From: Spinacia oleracea
Lineage: Eukaryota > Streptophyta > Magnoliopsida > Caryophyllales > Amaranthaceae
DNA: 64,000 nt
Reading direction: 5' to 3'
Assembly: GCF_020520425.1 (NCBI RefSeq)
Contig: NC_079487.1
Coordinates: 126,998,385-127,062,384 of the forward strand
Position numbers and translations under genes: made by a program. The notes below the pieces were generated by a model. The model saw nothing but the letters and a program-made list of their open reading frames with translations. It had not been told where the DNA came from and did not search any database. Of the stretch, positions 1 through 12,223 are shown one piece after another (position 1 is the first letter of the stretch; every line of letters starts with the position of its first letter).

Positions 1-580
1 TAATCAGTTAAAGTCAAAAGAGTGATACCGAGTACTAATTAGCTAGCTAACCACACTACTGTATGATCTCTTTATAAATATTTTAAAAGTATGTGGCCAA
101 ACTTTCCTCCGATGTAATATGTCTAGTCTGTGTATCCGGTGACTGGGGATGTTGATGTTTTAGCTTGGGAAGATATGGGCACCAAGCACAATCCTGGAAG
201 TTACTAGAGCATATATAGTATAGTCTTGGTCCAGCATGCCAAAAGTGAGTTAAAAGCAAAGTAAAACAGTGTTCTTCAGCTCCGATCCATTGCTTGTTTG
301 AGTGAGCATCTTTAAAGGGTTAAGCTTAACAACATACTATAAGAAAGGCAATCTGTCCCTATTACAAACAAAGTAGACAAATTATCGAATATATTCCTTG
401 TAACAAAACATGAAAATTAGTGGCCTTTTGGTAACTTGATCAAACAAACTGATCGAACCTTAATTGAGTGTTAGTTTACTTTCGTATAAAACCGCAAGGG
501 TAACGATTTCATTTTCAACCTCATGATTTATCGAAAAATGTTAGACCATGCTCAGAGGTACGTATCTACAATCTAATAGA
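1..580. other. Intergenic, no gene seen
   Basis: AT-rich sequence with no reading frame that resembles a protein, no terminal repeats and no RNA gene that I can recognise. It may belong to the flank of a gene to the left of the window. Confidence 0.5.
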
Positions 581-700
581 TAAGAGATGAGTGACGTGAC
601 ATGTGATCTGACACTAAAGTTAAGAGATGAGTGACGTGACATGTGATCTTACACTAAGGTTAAGAGATGAGTGACGTGACATGTAATTTGACATTAAGGT
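581..700. repeat. Three tandem 40-bp units with ACGT cores
   Basis: Three head-to-tail units (581-620, 621-660, 661-700) differ at only a few positions. Each begins TAAGAGATGAGTGACGTGAC, so TGACGTGAC recurs at an exact 40-bp spacing. TGACG and ACGT cores are known targets of plant bZIP factors; any regulatory role here is inference. The nearest recognised gene start is about 2.7 kb to the right. Confidence 0.85.
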
Positions 701-962
701 TATAATCAAGAACTTGTATAAAAAAAAAACATACGGAGTAATAATATAAAAAACAAATAATAATAATAATAATAATAGAGGTAGGTAAAACTTGTAACAG
801 CTTCCATTTGGTTTTTTTACCTGGTTTGGTTTATGAAATTCTCTATGAAAATTAATCAGTTGATTGGGAGGATACTTTTGACGGAGGATAGGACCACCTT
901 CCAACAGGGAAATACAATTCGATCGATTGATTTTTTTGTTCTGTTACATCTGCTACATGCTA

Positions 963-1313
963 CTCCCGTTCCTAAATAAGTGTCCAGTTTTCATAAATAG
1001 CGTTTTCTTATAAGTGTCCAGTTTCCATTTTTGGACATACACCTTTCCCACTTTTCTATACACTTTTCCCACTTTTCCACACACTTTTCCCACTTTTCTA
1101 TAAATCATTATTACTTTTTCTTACACATTCTACACTTTTCCCACTATTCAATCCCTACATCCCTTTTTATTTGTACCTTTAACATTAAACAATTATATAC
1201 TTTTTCTTTTTCCCAAATAAAACATTCTCAATCATTACATCTTACGCACAATTCAGTTTTATTAAATCCCGCGTAAATGTCCAAAGTGGACACTTATTTA
1301 GGAACGGAGGGAG
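963..1313. mobile_element. Stowaway-like MITE
   Basis: The ends form inverted repeats: left CTCCCGTTCCTAAATAAGTG, right its near-complement reading CACTTATTTAGGAACGGAGG then GAG. Both ends are flanked by the dinucleotide TA (961-962 and 1314-1315), the Stowaway/Tc1-mariner target duplication. The interior carries several CACTTTTCC-type direct repeats and no coding potential. Length is 351 bp. Confidence 0.8.
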
Positions 1314-1903
1314 TATTTCATTTGGCCTTTGAGGGCTTCAATTGTGTCGATCTGAAACGAGATATGATTTATTTAATCCATAAACTTGATACAGAGTATC
1401 ATTAATTACCTAATAAAGTTTGGCTCGAGTTTGAACCATCAATCTTCCGAGCTCCTTATTTAAGTTTGACGCGCTTGTGAATTACTCCGTACTTGGCATT
1501 AGGCTAGCTCAGAATCAATTCAAACCCAATTAACATTTGTATCAATTTCTACTTCGGTTTCTTTAAATATTTCGGATTGTTATAAATTGTGCCACGGGCC
1601 ACGGCTATGTAATTGTGTCTATTTAACTTTTCACATCCCCAAAATGTTACTCCGTATTGTCTTTGATATTAAAGTTTTTTTATCTTAAAATTTCCCCCTT
1701 TTGCGCTTGTAATTTAAACGCATGAAATCGACTGTTTTACATTAACATGGTGACAAACTATATAGTCCTTCGTACATAGCAGAATGTGTGAGAACTGACA
1801 AGGACTATTCCGAAACATCAAGCAAGCCGTACGTTTGGTCCAAGTCAACAGTAAGAGTTATTTGGTCCCAAGGAACCACGCCCCACATTCTCAAACTCCA
1901 GAC

Positions 1904-2032
1904 TTTTTTTTCCGATGCGAATGAGCCACAAGGGTAATATAAATTATAAATAATTAAGGGCGGTGGAATTCGAACCTGAGACATATCGCACACAGACCAT
2001 CAGTTTTAACCACTATGCCAAGACATCATTGG
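1904..2032 (-). mobile_element. tRNA-derived SINE, short copy
   Basis: Read on the minus strand it has an A-box-like TGGCATAGTGGTTAA, about 40 bp later a B-box-like GGTTCGAATTCC, and ends in a run of A (plus-strand T run 1904-1911). Flanks share only CAGACT as a possible target duplication, so the limits are approximate. Confidence 0.55.
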
Positions 2033-2044
2033 TATAAAGTTCAG

Positions 2045-3377
2045 ACTATGGTTCACCTAAAGTGCACGGAGATGGTTACTTTGCGGTTGTTTATAGTACA
2101 CTACTAAACAAGCGGGAGCATGAGATACATACACACCGATGATGCACATCGTTGCATGGTGTTGCACTTGCCGCACCACACATACCAACTATTGTTGTGG
2201 TGCATACATCTATCGATTTGTAGTGGATGCATGACGCAATTTATTTAGGGTATCTACCCTTACATTTTGAATCAGGGAAATTACGTAGTCCCCGACTTGA
2301 CCTAACCTCAGACTTCATAATATCCTTTTGTGGAAATCCAACATGCAATTGTTAACCTTGAATGCTTCCTGGAATACGAAAAATGTAGGGTGTGAAGGTT
2401 GAGCTCTTCACTTGCAAGTCGCAAAAAACCACACTCCTACTACATATATAGATGGAAACGAGTTAAAAGCTCATTTACTCCATATTTTTTTGCTCAAACG
2501 TTGTGATTATACTTCGTATTGTTGTTTATGTACTCCGTACATAGTGAATATACATATAGTATACTCGATAAATATGAATCATATCAATAATTTAATAATA
2601 TATATAATAAAATATTAAAATCCACGTTTACTAATTGATAACAATTATTCTCTATCAAACTTTTTTTTGTAAACTTATGAAACCTCACAAAGGAATTACA
2701 CACCACATCTCTACTTGCAACATGCACTACTCCTATAAAATTAGGACCTAAAAAGAGCATATATCATTGTATTGGTAGGTGATCTTCATAAAAATAAGAG
2801 ATAAAGTAATAGGTAGATCTTATTTTCAAAATTTTATTTGACCGACCCATTATCATGCACCAATGCAAAAGTTGTTTCTCCCATAGGTTGATAAAAAGAA
2901 GCTCACCATCTTTACTACAAATAAATCTTCATTGATTTCTATGAAAGTGTAAACTTACAACAGTTAGTACCCTGGTGGAACAGATCCCTAGGAAAAAATA
3001 CATTAATCATGCACGATCCATTTTTTTTATTTTTAATACAATCGATGGTTATTACTCGTAAGTTCTATTTAGTTCACCTGATTTCTACTTGTATTAACTT
3101 ATTTGAATTTTATTTTATTTAAAAATCCTATTGTTGTTAGAAAAATATTTTTATAAGTTAGATTATTTGAAAGAAGCTTATTCTGTATTTGTTGTCAAAC
3201 TTATATGTATTTATCTTATCTGAAATAAATCAAAATACGTTAAAACAAACAGATCGTCAGTTCTTACCAAACCATTTAACCCAAAATAAACCATCTTCTA
3301 AACTAATTACACCCAAATTTTCTCTAATATCTTCTTTAAATTCCTCCTCTTTTATACATAATCTCAATGTTCCAAAT
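2045..3377. other. Upstream region of the glucanase gene, no other gene seen
   Basis: AT-rich non-coding sequence. No gene or complete element is recognisable. The last few hundred bases before 3378 presumably hold the promoter of the GH17 gene, but no convincing promoter element stands out. Confidence 0.45.
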
Positions 3378-4761
3378 ATGAGAACCCACTATTTTATGTT
3401 TTTACTTGTTTCTTTTCTTTTCTTCTCCCTCTTCTCCCTTTCACATGGTATGTTTGTGTACCTTTAACATTTGGTACATGAAAAAAATTCAACACATTTT
3501 TTATATGATGATCACATATACTCCTTAATAAGTTGTACAATTTACTCCACTACCTCATTTAGCCAATATTGTATAACACGATGACACGATCACTACTTAC
3601 TCTGTGCGAAATCATAATTGCTTTGATATATTTAATAGTTGAACTAGTAATGTGACTAGTGGCTTTAATGCATAAAATAGTGAAACTAGTAATGTGACTA
3701 CTAAATCTAACATAAGGAAATGGTATTCCTTGTACTCCATATCCTCTGTTTTTTTAATCTTTTTAATTTTAATTATAAAATATTCCCTGTTTAATTTTGC
3801 AGGTGCACCAGTTGGAATATGTTATGGAAGTGTAGCAAACAACCATCCACCAGCATCCACAATAGTCTCCCTCCTCCAATCCAACGCGATTCAGACAGTT
3901 CGAATCTTCAATCCACACCCAGAAGTCTTACAATCACTCTCAAACTCGGGAATTAACTTAATGATTGGAGTTCCAAATGAAATGCTGCCATCATTAGCCA
4001 CAAACTCAGTTGAATTCTCTGTTCAATGGCTTCAATCCAACATTTTCAATCATTTCCCAGCAACCCAGATCAAATACTTAACAGTTGGTAATGAAGTATT
4101 CATCAAAGATCCATATAACACCCAATTCGTAGTCCCATCAATTTCAAATCTTCACAAGGCATTACAAACCCTAAATCTGGATCAAATGATCAAGATCTCA
4201 ACCCCACATGCTACTTGTGTTCTTGCTAATTCTTTCCCACCTTCAAATGGGACTTTTAATCCTGAAATTTTGCCACAAATGATCCCATTGTTGCAATATT
4301 TGCAGCAAAATGATTCCCCGTTTATGGTAAATGTGTACCCTTTTTTTAGCTACATTAATAACAGGAAAGATATTGGGTTAGACTATACTCTGTTTAACTC
4401 TCAGGGTGTGATGTTGGACAATGAGTTATATTATGACAACTTGTTCGACGCCACGTTGGACTCGTTCGTGGCGGCGATGGATAAGGTGGGGTTTCGGGGG
4501 GTTCGAGTGGTGGTGGCGGAAACTGGGTGGCCGACGGCTGGCGGCGAGGCGGCGTGCCCGGAAAATGCTAGGATGTATAATGGGAATATTGTTAGGAGAG
4601 CATTAGGAGATGTTGGGACTCCAATGAGGCCTGGTGTTGGAGTAGAGGTATTCTTGTTTGATATGTTTGATGAAGATGAGAAGAATGGGGAAGAGTATGA
4701 GAAGCATTTTGGGGTGTTTGGGCTTAATGGAATTAAGGCTTATGATGTTAGCTTTACCTAA
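3378..4761 (+). CDS. GH17 glucan endo-1,3-beta-glucosidase (secreted)
   Basis: Two exons, 3378-3447 and 3803-4761, joined by a 355-bp GT-AG intron, give 342 residues. Exon 1 encodes a signal peptide (hydrophobic MFLLVSFLFFSLFSL core), and the junction makes SHG-APVGICYG, where the mature GH17 barrel begins. The intron after the signal peptide is usual for plant beta-1,3-glucanases. The acid/base glutamate lies in TVGNEVF (about residue 121) and the nucleophile in VVAETGWP (about residue 263). The family hydrolyses 1,3-beta-glucans such as callose or fungal wall glucan outside the cell. There is no C-terminal X8 domain and no obvious GPI tail, so a soluble extracellular or vacuolar form is inferred. 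Around 4440-4560 the base composition turns sharply GC-rich while still coding normal GH17 sequence. Family assignment is certain; the subgroup is not. Confidence 0.93.
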
Positions 4762-5122
4762 CATCATTATGCAATTCAATTAAATCCAAAGTAAGTTTTA
4801 GGAAATTATTGTATATGTCACACTAATAATCAAAATGATGGAATCCTCTCTCAATCAAATTGATCAAATTCTCTCTTTTGGAGTTATGGAATATTTGAAT
4901 GATTATGATCGAATTTCTTGCATTCCTTCCGTTGATGGTGAAAACTCGATTTTATCCAATGATGTTTTTTCTTGCTAAAATAACTAGTTGTGGTCTCACT
5001 TTAACGTTTTCAGTGAAAATATACTTTCTCCCCAAATTGTTGATTTGCATATCTTAATGCTTTGGTTTATATAAATGAGAGATAGATTGAACTGTGTCAG
5101 CCTTATATCGCCATTGCCTTGT

Positions 5123-5279
5123 TTTTTGTGTGTTAGCACTCGATTCACCCTTAGGGCTAATCCGGATCCTGGGCGAGTTTTGGGTGGATAGGTTCCAGTC
5201 CCCTCCCAATTGTTGTTGCGGGTGATCGAACATGGGTCCTCCCTACCAAGTTCAACCCCAATCACCACTAAACCAACGA
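5123..5279 (-). mobile_element. tRNA-derived SINE with target duplication
   Basis: On the minus strand it starts with an A-box-like TGGTTTAGTGGTGATTG, has a B-box-like TGTTCGATCACCC and ends in an A run. An 18-bp target duplication, ATATCGYCATTGCCTTGT, flanks it at 5105-5122 and 5280-5297 with one mismatch. A related copy lies near 22708-22866. Confidence 0.8.
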
Positions 5280-5471
5280 ATATCGTCATTGCCTTGTAGT
5301 TGTACGAATATTGTCTTTTTAATTATTTGTCGATGCATTAGATTACTAATATAACAATTAGCTATTTAACCCCACTCAAGCTACATCGTGAATTTGTGAT
5401 GAGGAAATCTCAATCCCTTTAATCCTTTATCAATCAGTCACCTCTCTACTCACTTTTTTTCACACTATATA

Positions 5472-5708
5472 TGTTAAAATATATTAATGATGGGAAAATA
5501 TAATACTGTGTTTTGTATTGTGTTCTGTTATAAGTGGGCATACACCTCTATTTATAATACAAACTAGATCTCCTACTCTTCATAGGTTTCCTAATTCATA
5601 TAGACTTCTATCTTATATCATATAGCCTAGTTATAACATAACTCTACTATAGTATATCATATAGCTATATTCGATATTCTATCATATAGGATAACTGTCT
5701 TATCCTCA
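5472..5708 (-). mobile_element. LTR of a Ty1/copia-like element (fossil)
   Basis: Read on the minus strand this begins TGAGGATAAGACAGTTATCC directly after a purine-rich tract (GCGGGAGGGTAT), as a 3' LTR does, and ends TTTTAACA. A TATAAATAGAGG box lies inside. Only this LTR and the adjoining 3' end of the internal region remain, so it is a degraded fragment; copia affiliation is inferred from the size and layout. Confidence 0.55.
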
Positions 5709-5762
5709 ATACCCTCCCGCAATCGGAACGGCAGTTTCACGAACGTTGCGATTGGAGAAATA

Positions 5763-6075
5763 AAAAAAAATGTCATATGCTTGTCCTGTCGTGTCAAGGA
5801 GTCCTGTCGTTACTGTCGTTTCGTACAAGGAAAAAATGTCATATGGTTGTTTTGTCGTATCAAAGAGTCCTGTCGTTACTGTCGTTTTAAGGAGTCCGGT
5901 CGTTTCGTACAAGAGAAAAATTGTTATATGCCTGTCTTGTCGTGTCAAGGAGTCCTGTCTTTACTGTCGTTTCAAGGAGTCCGGTCGTTTCGTACAAGAG
6001 AAAAAAATGTTATATGCCTGTCTTGTCGTTTCTGTCGTTTCAAGGAGTCCTGTCGTTTCGTACAAGAAAAAAAAT
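5763..6075. repeat. Degenerate tandem repeat next to the LTR fragment
   Basis: About four imperfect units of roughly 65-85 bp, each built from shorter blocks (TGTCGTTTC, AAGGAGTCCTGTCG, TTCGTACAAG) that recur in variable number. The array abuts the purine tract of the neighbouring LTR and probably belongs to the internal 3' end of that retroelement. The frames open across it are by-products of the repeat. Confidence 0.75.
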
Positions 6076-6173
6076 ATCAATATGAAAAACCTCTCTCAAG
6101 GCAGTTATCCTCAATAATATACAACACGATAAAGGATTTGCCGATTTGGTCTATATGCTGGAACCATATAGTA

Positions 6174-6454
6174 CTCCCTTTGTATTTTTTAAGAGATACA
6201 CTTGTCTTTTCCGGCCGTATTTATTTAAGAGATACACTTGCTATTTTTGGTAACTTATTAACCCCACCATCTAATTAAATAATCTATTTACACCCCACCT
6301 CCACCACCATTTCCTAAAATGACATGATCCCCACTTATTTTACTTATTAAAATATCTACTCAACCCCACTTGTTTTATTACTTTATTTCATTCAATTCTT
6401 TTTTTTAATACCCGTGCCGGACTAAATGTATATCTTAAATAAATACGGAGAGAG
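6174..6454. mobile_element. Stowaway-like MITE
   Basis: The left end CTCCCTTTGTATTTTTTAAG and the right end, whose complement starts CTCTCTCCGTATTTATTTAA, are inverted repeats flanked by TA (6172-6173, 6455-6456). The interior is non-coding and repeats AAGAGATACACTTG near the left end. Length 281 bp. Confidence 0.75.
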
Positions 6455-6658
6455 TACAAGTTTTTAAAAATAATAAGTAGGTTGTCGCTGGCGCTCAGAT
6501 GAAGAATCATTTTTGGCATAAGAAATCTAATTAAGTCCGACTCCTAGACATGAAGTATATAACGTAAACAACCTCAAGCACGATAATAATGTAGAAAGTT
6601 TTGTACCTATTTTCACTTAAAAATATGAAACCTAGGAAAAAAAATGAAGAATTTCCGA

Positions 6659-7495
6659 CAGGGGTGAAGCCAGAATTTTTATACAAGGGGGCCGAAATTT
6701 ATACAGGAATACTTGTCTAATTTCCTAAAATAAAATACTTGGTACTATAATTTTAATATATCAAACCAACTATTTTTTGTTGTTGTTTTTTTAGTACTGT
6801 AGAATGTAAATTGACCTAAAATTCTTAATATTTTAAAATACTAACAATAAAATACTTGGACACTATTAAAATAAAGTTTCAAGTGACACCTGCTTAGTAC
6901 CGTTAAATATAAAATATCTAGGTAATAACAGTTAAGTAACATTAAATATTAAATATTTACTTTGTTGGACAACATAACTTATTTTCTACTTCCATACTAT
7001 GACAATAAAAGTAATGAAAATTACTCAATGACAATAAAACAAGTTTGAAAAATGAATATAAGTCCATAATGGGTTTCGTAAACAAGGAACAATAGATGTA
7101 TCAAATTAAAAATAAAAATGATAAATAGAAGAGCTTAGCTAGGAATCAAACATGCAACTAGCAACATGACAACTTGTTATTACTACCAACTCAGCTAAAT
7201 ACCAATTGAGGTTGCCATGAGTGGTTAAGGGCCTCTTGCTCCTTAACCAAGGTCTCGGGTTCGAGCTTTGAGAATGGAAAAAATCTCAACTGGGAGGGAT
7301 GCTGCCCATCGAGGTACCCATGCAAACTCCCACGGGAGATTACCTCGCCAAAGGCGGTGGGAACTCCTCGTAGTAGAACAAAAAAAAAACTAACTCAGCT
7401 AAATGAAATGGATAGTTTATAGTTGCAACTTTAATTATATATGTACAATCTGGGGGGGCCATGGCCTACCAAGACCCCATATAGCTTCGCCACTG
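6659..7495. mobile_element. hAT-like non-autonomous transposon
   Basis: The element starts CAGGGGTGAAGC and ends GCTTCGCCACTG, imperfect inverted repeats of the hAT type (CAGGGGCGGAGC-like), and is bounded by a perfect 8-bp target duplication ATTTCCGA (6651-6658 and 7496-7503). It has no transposase. A SINE is nested inside at 7201-7391, so the hAT copy inserted first. The hAT assignment follows from the 8-bp duplication and terminal motif. Confidence 0.8.
7201..7391 (+). mobile_element. tRNA-derived SINE nested in the hAT element
   Basis: It contains an A-box-like GAGTGGTTAAGGG, a B-box-like GGTTCGAGC and a 3' A run, and is flanked by the 13-bp duplication AACTCAGCTAAAT (7188-7200 and 7392-7404). 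The body closely matches the inverted copy at 20421-20598, sharing stretches such as CCCATCGAGGTACCCATGCA. Confidence 0.88.
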
Positions 7496-7503
7496 ATTTC
7501 CGA

Positions 7504-8078
7504 GTATTATAAGTATTATTTTTTGAGGCGGTCAATGAATTAATGAAGTTCTAACAAGTTTGAATATTCTAGGGAAAAGAATTCCTATATGCTCACTTCA
7601 AACTTACACGGATATTCTATCTGGCAATAAAATGATCATTGTATTACCCGGTCGTCTATCATGCATACACAAAACAAATTAAAACACTTGCTAATACGAA
7701 CAATATCATCATAGAGAAGGAAAATTGGTGCAACTCCCTCTTGCTTATGAAGAATTTCCTAGTACTCTTGAGTCTTGAGTCGGTTTCAATTTTGATTCGG
7801 ATCACTTTCGATTAAAATCGGGTATTAAATTGGGTCAATCAGTTCGGATAATAGATTACGATTTACGGTCCATACGGATCCATTTTGTCGGGTGTACTAA
7901 CTACACACAACACGATAGAGCCATAGAGTAGAGGTGACCGACAAAAGTGATTAGAAAATGACGATACTAGAAAATGACGATTAAAAGATCAAAATCATAA
8001 AATTAAAATGTAATGACCAAAAAGGGAACACTCTTGAATATCCCCTAATCATTCGCCAGCTTTCTTCTGTGCACTGCC
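7504..8078. other. Upstream region of NRX-a
   Basis: Non-coding AT-rich sequence between the hAT element and the NRX-a start. It should hold the promoter. No clear TATA box or further repeat was found. Confidence 0.4.
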
Positions 8079-11000
8079 ATGGCCACCATAACATATGATC
8101 TTCCTTCAATTCTGGGTTCCACTCATACCAAATTCCTCCTTCGTAACACCGCTCTTCAGGTCTATCTCTTTCTCTCTCCTATGTTCTACATGTTTATTTG
8201 ATTAAATCGGCATTAATTTAGCATTTTCCAGTTCTTATTTTCTGTAATTGAATTACTTCACTTCTTTAATTGAAGTTAATCCCCTTTTTTGTGAATAATT
8301 GCTGCGAATTTGGTTCATCTTTCTTTCATTTTTAACATTGCGTTGACTTCTAAGAGAAATTAATTTAGGTTGAATACTTCTGTAAGAACCTTCAGAATCG
8401 TGGGGTTTAATGTAAGATATGATTTTGATTAAAATGGATATTATGACTTAATCCAATTTGAAGATGATATCAATTGACAATTGGGATCTTCTAAATTGCA
8501 AATTTGTGGAAGTATTTGATCATTTTTTTTTTTTGTCATAGTTGGTTAGTTACTTGCCAATGTTTTGCAACATCAGCAAGTTGTGCTGAATTCTACGAAG
8601 TACATAATATGCAAGTGGGGGTATTTTCGCGGTGAATCTATTGTTTATCTTGTAATAATGTGTTTTCTCTTATTGTCCGAAATGATGAGTTAGATTGGTC
8701 TGTTCCAAACTTCCAATAGGTTAGCTTAGTTATATTTCCTTATTGAAAACTTGAAATAAATAACAAATTGAACAATGTGATTAGATAAAGGGGTTATTTT
8801 TTTGTTGGTACAAAAATTGATGATATACTACTGTAAATGAGATTAACTAATGATTCAACTTATGAGCTATGAGTTATATGATGAAGTTTGTGATGGGTCA
8901 TGAGTGTTCTAGTGTTTCCTCCACTTTCTTTGTTGAGTGTAATCTCATGTATGGTCTTATGTAGGTCAGTATTGATACTTTGAAAGGAAAGAAAGTCGGG
9001 CTGTACTTTTCAGCATCTTGGTGTGGGCAGTGTCGTCGATTTACCTCAACTTTGGTTGAGGTATACAATGAGCTTATTTCTCAGAAAAAGGATTTTGAGG
9101 TTGTTTTTGTCACAGCCGATGAAGATGATGAATCATTTGATAAGTACTTCTTGAACATGCCCTGGCTTGCTATTCCGTTTTCTGATTCAGAAACTCATGA
9201 TAACTTGGATGAATTGTTCAAGGTGGAAGGAGTTCCTCACCTTGTGATCCTAGATGAAAATGGCATGGTTCTAACCAATGATGGTGTTCAAATTATTCGT
9301 GACTATGAAGCCGAGGGGTATCCTTTTACCCCAGAAAGAATCCAGATATTGAAACAGCGAGAGGAAATGGCTAGAAAGGAACAAACTTTAAGATCTATAC
9401 TGGCATCTAATTCTCGCCATTTTTTGCTCTCAACTAATGGTAAAAAGGTAATCTTTAACTACTAAAAATGTGTTAGTAGTTGCGAACTTTAAGATATGCT
9501 AGAAAAGTATGACTTACTGCAGTCTTCTGATTCTGAAGGCATTTTGTTTTGCCAAAAATGCAGGTGCCTGTTTCTGCCCTTGAAGGCGATACTGTTGGTC
9601 TATATTTCTCACTGTCTTCATACAGACCATGCATAAATTTCACTCCCGTACTTGTAGATGTTTATGAGAAGTTGAAGAAAAAGGGGCAGAAGTTTGAAAT
9701 TGTTTTGATTTCCCTTGATGACGATGAAGAACTATTTAGACAGGGATTTTCCAGCATGCCCTGGTATTCATTGCCTTTTAAGGACAAGAACTGTGTTAAA
9801 CTGGCTCGTTATTTTGATATCTCAATGCTTCCCACTTTGGTGATATTAGGACCAGATGGGAAAACCCTTCATTTCAATGCAACCGAGACAATAGAAGATC
9901 ATGGAGTTGAGGCATACCCTTTCACACCAGAGTGGTTTCAGGAGCTTGCACAGATAGAAAAGGCAAGGCAAGAGGCTCAGACCCTTGAGTCAATTCTCAT
10001 TTCTGGGAAGCAGGATTTTGTAATAGATAAAACTGGCACAAAGGTGAGATGCTTAAATGGTATGAGTTTTTTGCACGCTTCTTTGATCATCAAAATGTTA
10101 CTCGGACATGAGTACTCTTGTTATACACTGGTATTTTTCCAAATGTCAAGTCTCAAGTGTACATGATGTCAAGGATCTGATATGGGTCTTTGCATATCAG
10201 TTATCTAACATGCCGCACCAATCCATTCTTCCTTTTTATATGTTTATACCATACGATTTATGTTGTGTCGTTTTTATTTTTATTATTGTTTCTGCTGAAA
10301 TTTGAAATCCCTGCTTTAGTTTCGTCAGTGATTATCATTGACTTGTATAATTGCAGAGTCCCTGAAAATCTATCTCTTAAGTTCATTGATGATTTACATT
10401 ATCCTAGGGGATGCTTTTCTCTAATTCCAAGTCATATTTTAGTATTTTACTGCTCAATTAATTCTTCTAGTTTGTTTTCTGCAGGTTCCCGTCTCTCAGC
10501 TTGTAGGGAAGAACATTCTCTTGTATTTTTCAGCACACTGGTGCCCTCCATGTCGTGCTTTTCTTCCAAAACTTATTGAAGTTTATCAGCAGATAAAGGC
10601 AAAGGATAATACCTTCGACGTGATCTTTATCTCAAGTGACAAAGACCAGACTTCCTACGAGGAGTTCTTTACTGCAATGCCCTGGTTAGCTATTCCATTC
10701 GATGACAAGAGAAACACTCATCTAAGTCGTTTATTCAAAGTATTTGGGGCTTCTAAATTGGTTGCAATTGGACCTAATGGGAAAACCGTCACAACAGAAG
10801 CCAGAGAACTTATTATGGTTCATGGAGCAAAGGCTTATCCTTTTACCGATGAGCGGTTAAAGGAAGTTGAATCTGAACTCGAGGAGATGACTAAAGAGTG
10901 GCCCGAGAAGGTGGACCATGCTCTTCACAAAGACCATGGACTTGTGCTCAAACGGCGTAATGTATATAAGTGTGATGGTTGTGAGGAAGATGGGCAGAAA

Positions 11001-11162
11001 TGGTCCTTTAACTGTGAAGAATGTGATTTTGATCTACACCCAAAATGTGCTCTTTCAGATGAAAATGGAACTTATAATTATCATCATAATTTGAAGGATC
11101 ATGAAACTTCAAAAGCTGGGTGGATCTGCAATGATCATGTGTGTGTTAGAGCATCATTTTGA
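8079..11162 (+). CDS. Nucleoredoxin NRX-a, three thioredoxin-like domains plus DC1
   Basis: Exons 8079-8159, 8965-9447, 9564-10043 and 10485-11162, all in phase 0, give about 573 residues, close to Arabidopsis NRX1. The start is the ATG of MATITYDLPSIL. Each of exons 2-4 encodes one thioredoxin fold. Domain 1 carries WCGQC (near residue 42) instead of the usual WCPPC. Domain 2 has SYRPC, with one cysteine only. Domain 3 has canonical AHWCPPC. The tail holds a DC1/C1-like zinc finger (YKCDGCEEDG...CEECDFDLHPKC) and ends near GWICNDHVC. Plant nucleoredoxins are disulfide reductases of cytosol and nucleus that act on oxidised proteins. The altered CGQC keeps both cysteines, so redox activity with a changed potential is possible. 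It is more divergent than NRX-b and NRX-c. Confidence 0.9.
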
Positions 11163-11382
11163 CCCATTTTTCCTATTGCCTGCAAGTTTACGATTTTACT
11201 GTAATTATGTTGTGAAGAACTGAAGAGTTTAGGAATGGTAGTGGTATACGTAATGATATGGGCTTGGACCTCAAAATCCTGGAGAGGCCCAGTGTAATTG
11301 AAGCCCATGCACGCATGTAGCGCTTATGGAACCTTAAACCTAGCTGTTCTAGCTCACGTTCCATCCTTAAACAATCTATCTA
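11163..11382. other. 3' flank of NRX-a
   Basis: Presumed 3' untranslated region and spacer running up to the Helitron-like element. No gene seen. Confidence 0.4.

Positions 11383-12223
<841 letters not shown>

Noticed and set aside
1031-1276. HFSHFS-repeat small protein
   Set aside because: It lies wholly inside a Stowaway-like MITE and reflects its CACTTTTCC repeats.
5770-6278. Overlapping Cys/Ser/Val-rich frames of 115 and 165 residues
   Set aside because: They arise from the tandem repeat beside the LTR fragment and have no family resemblance.
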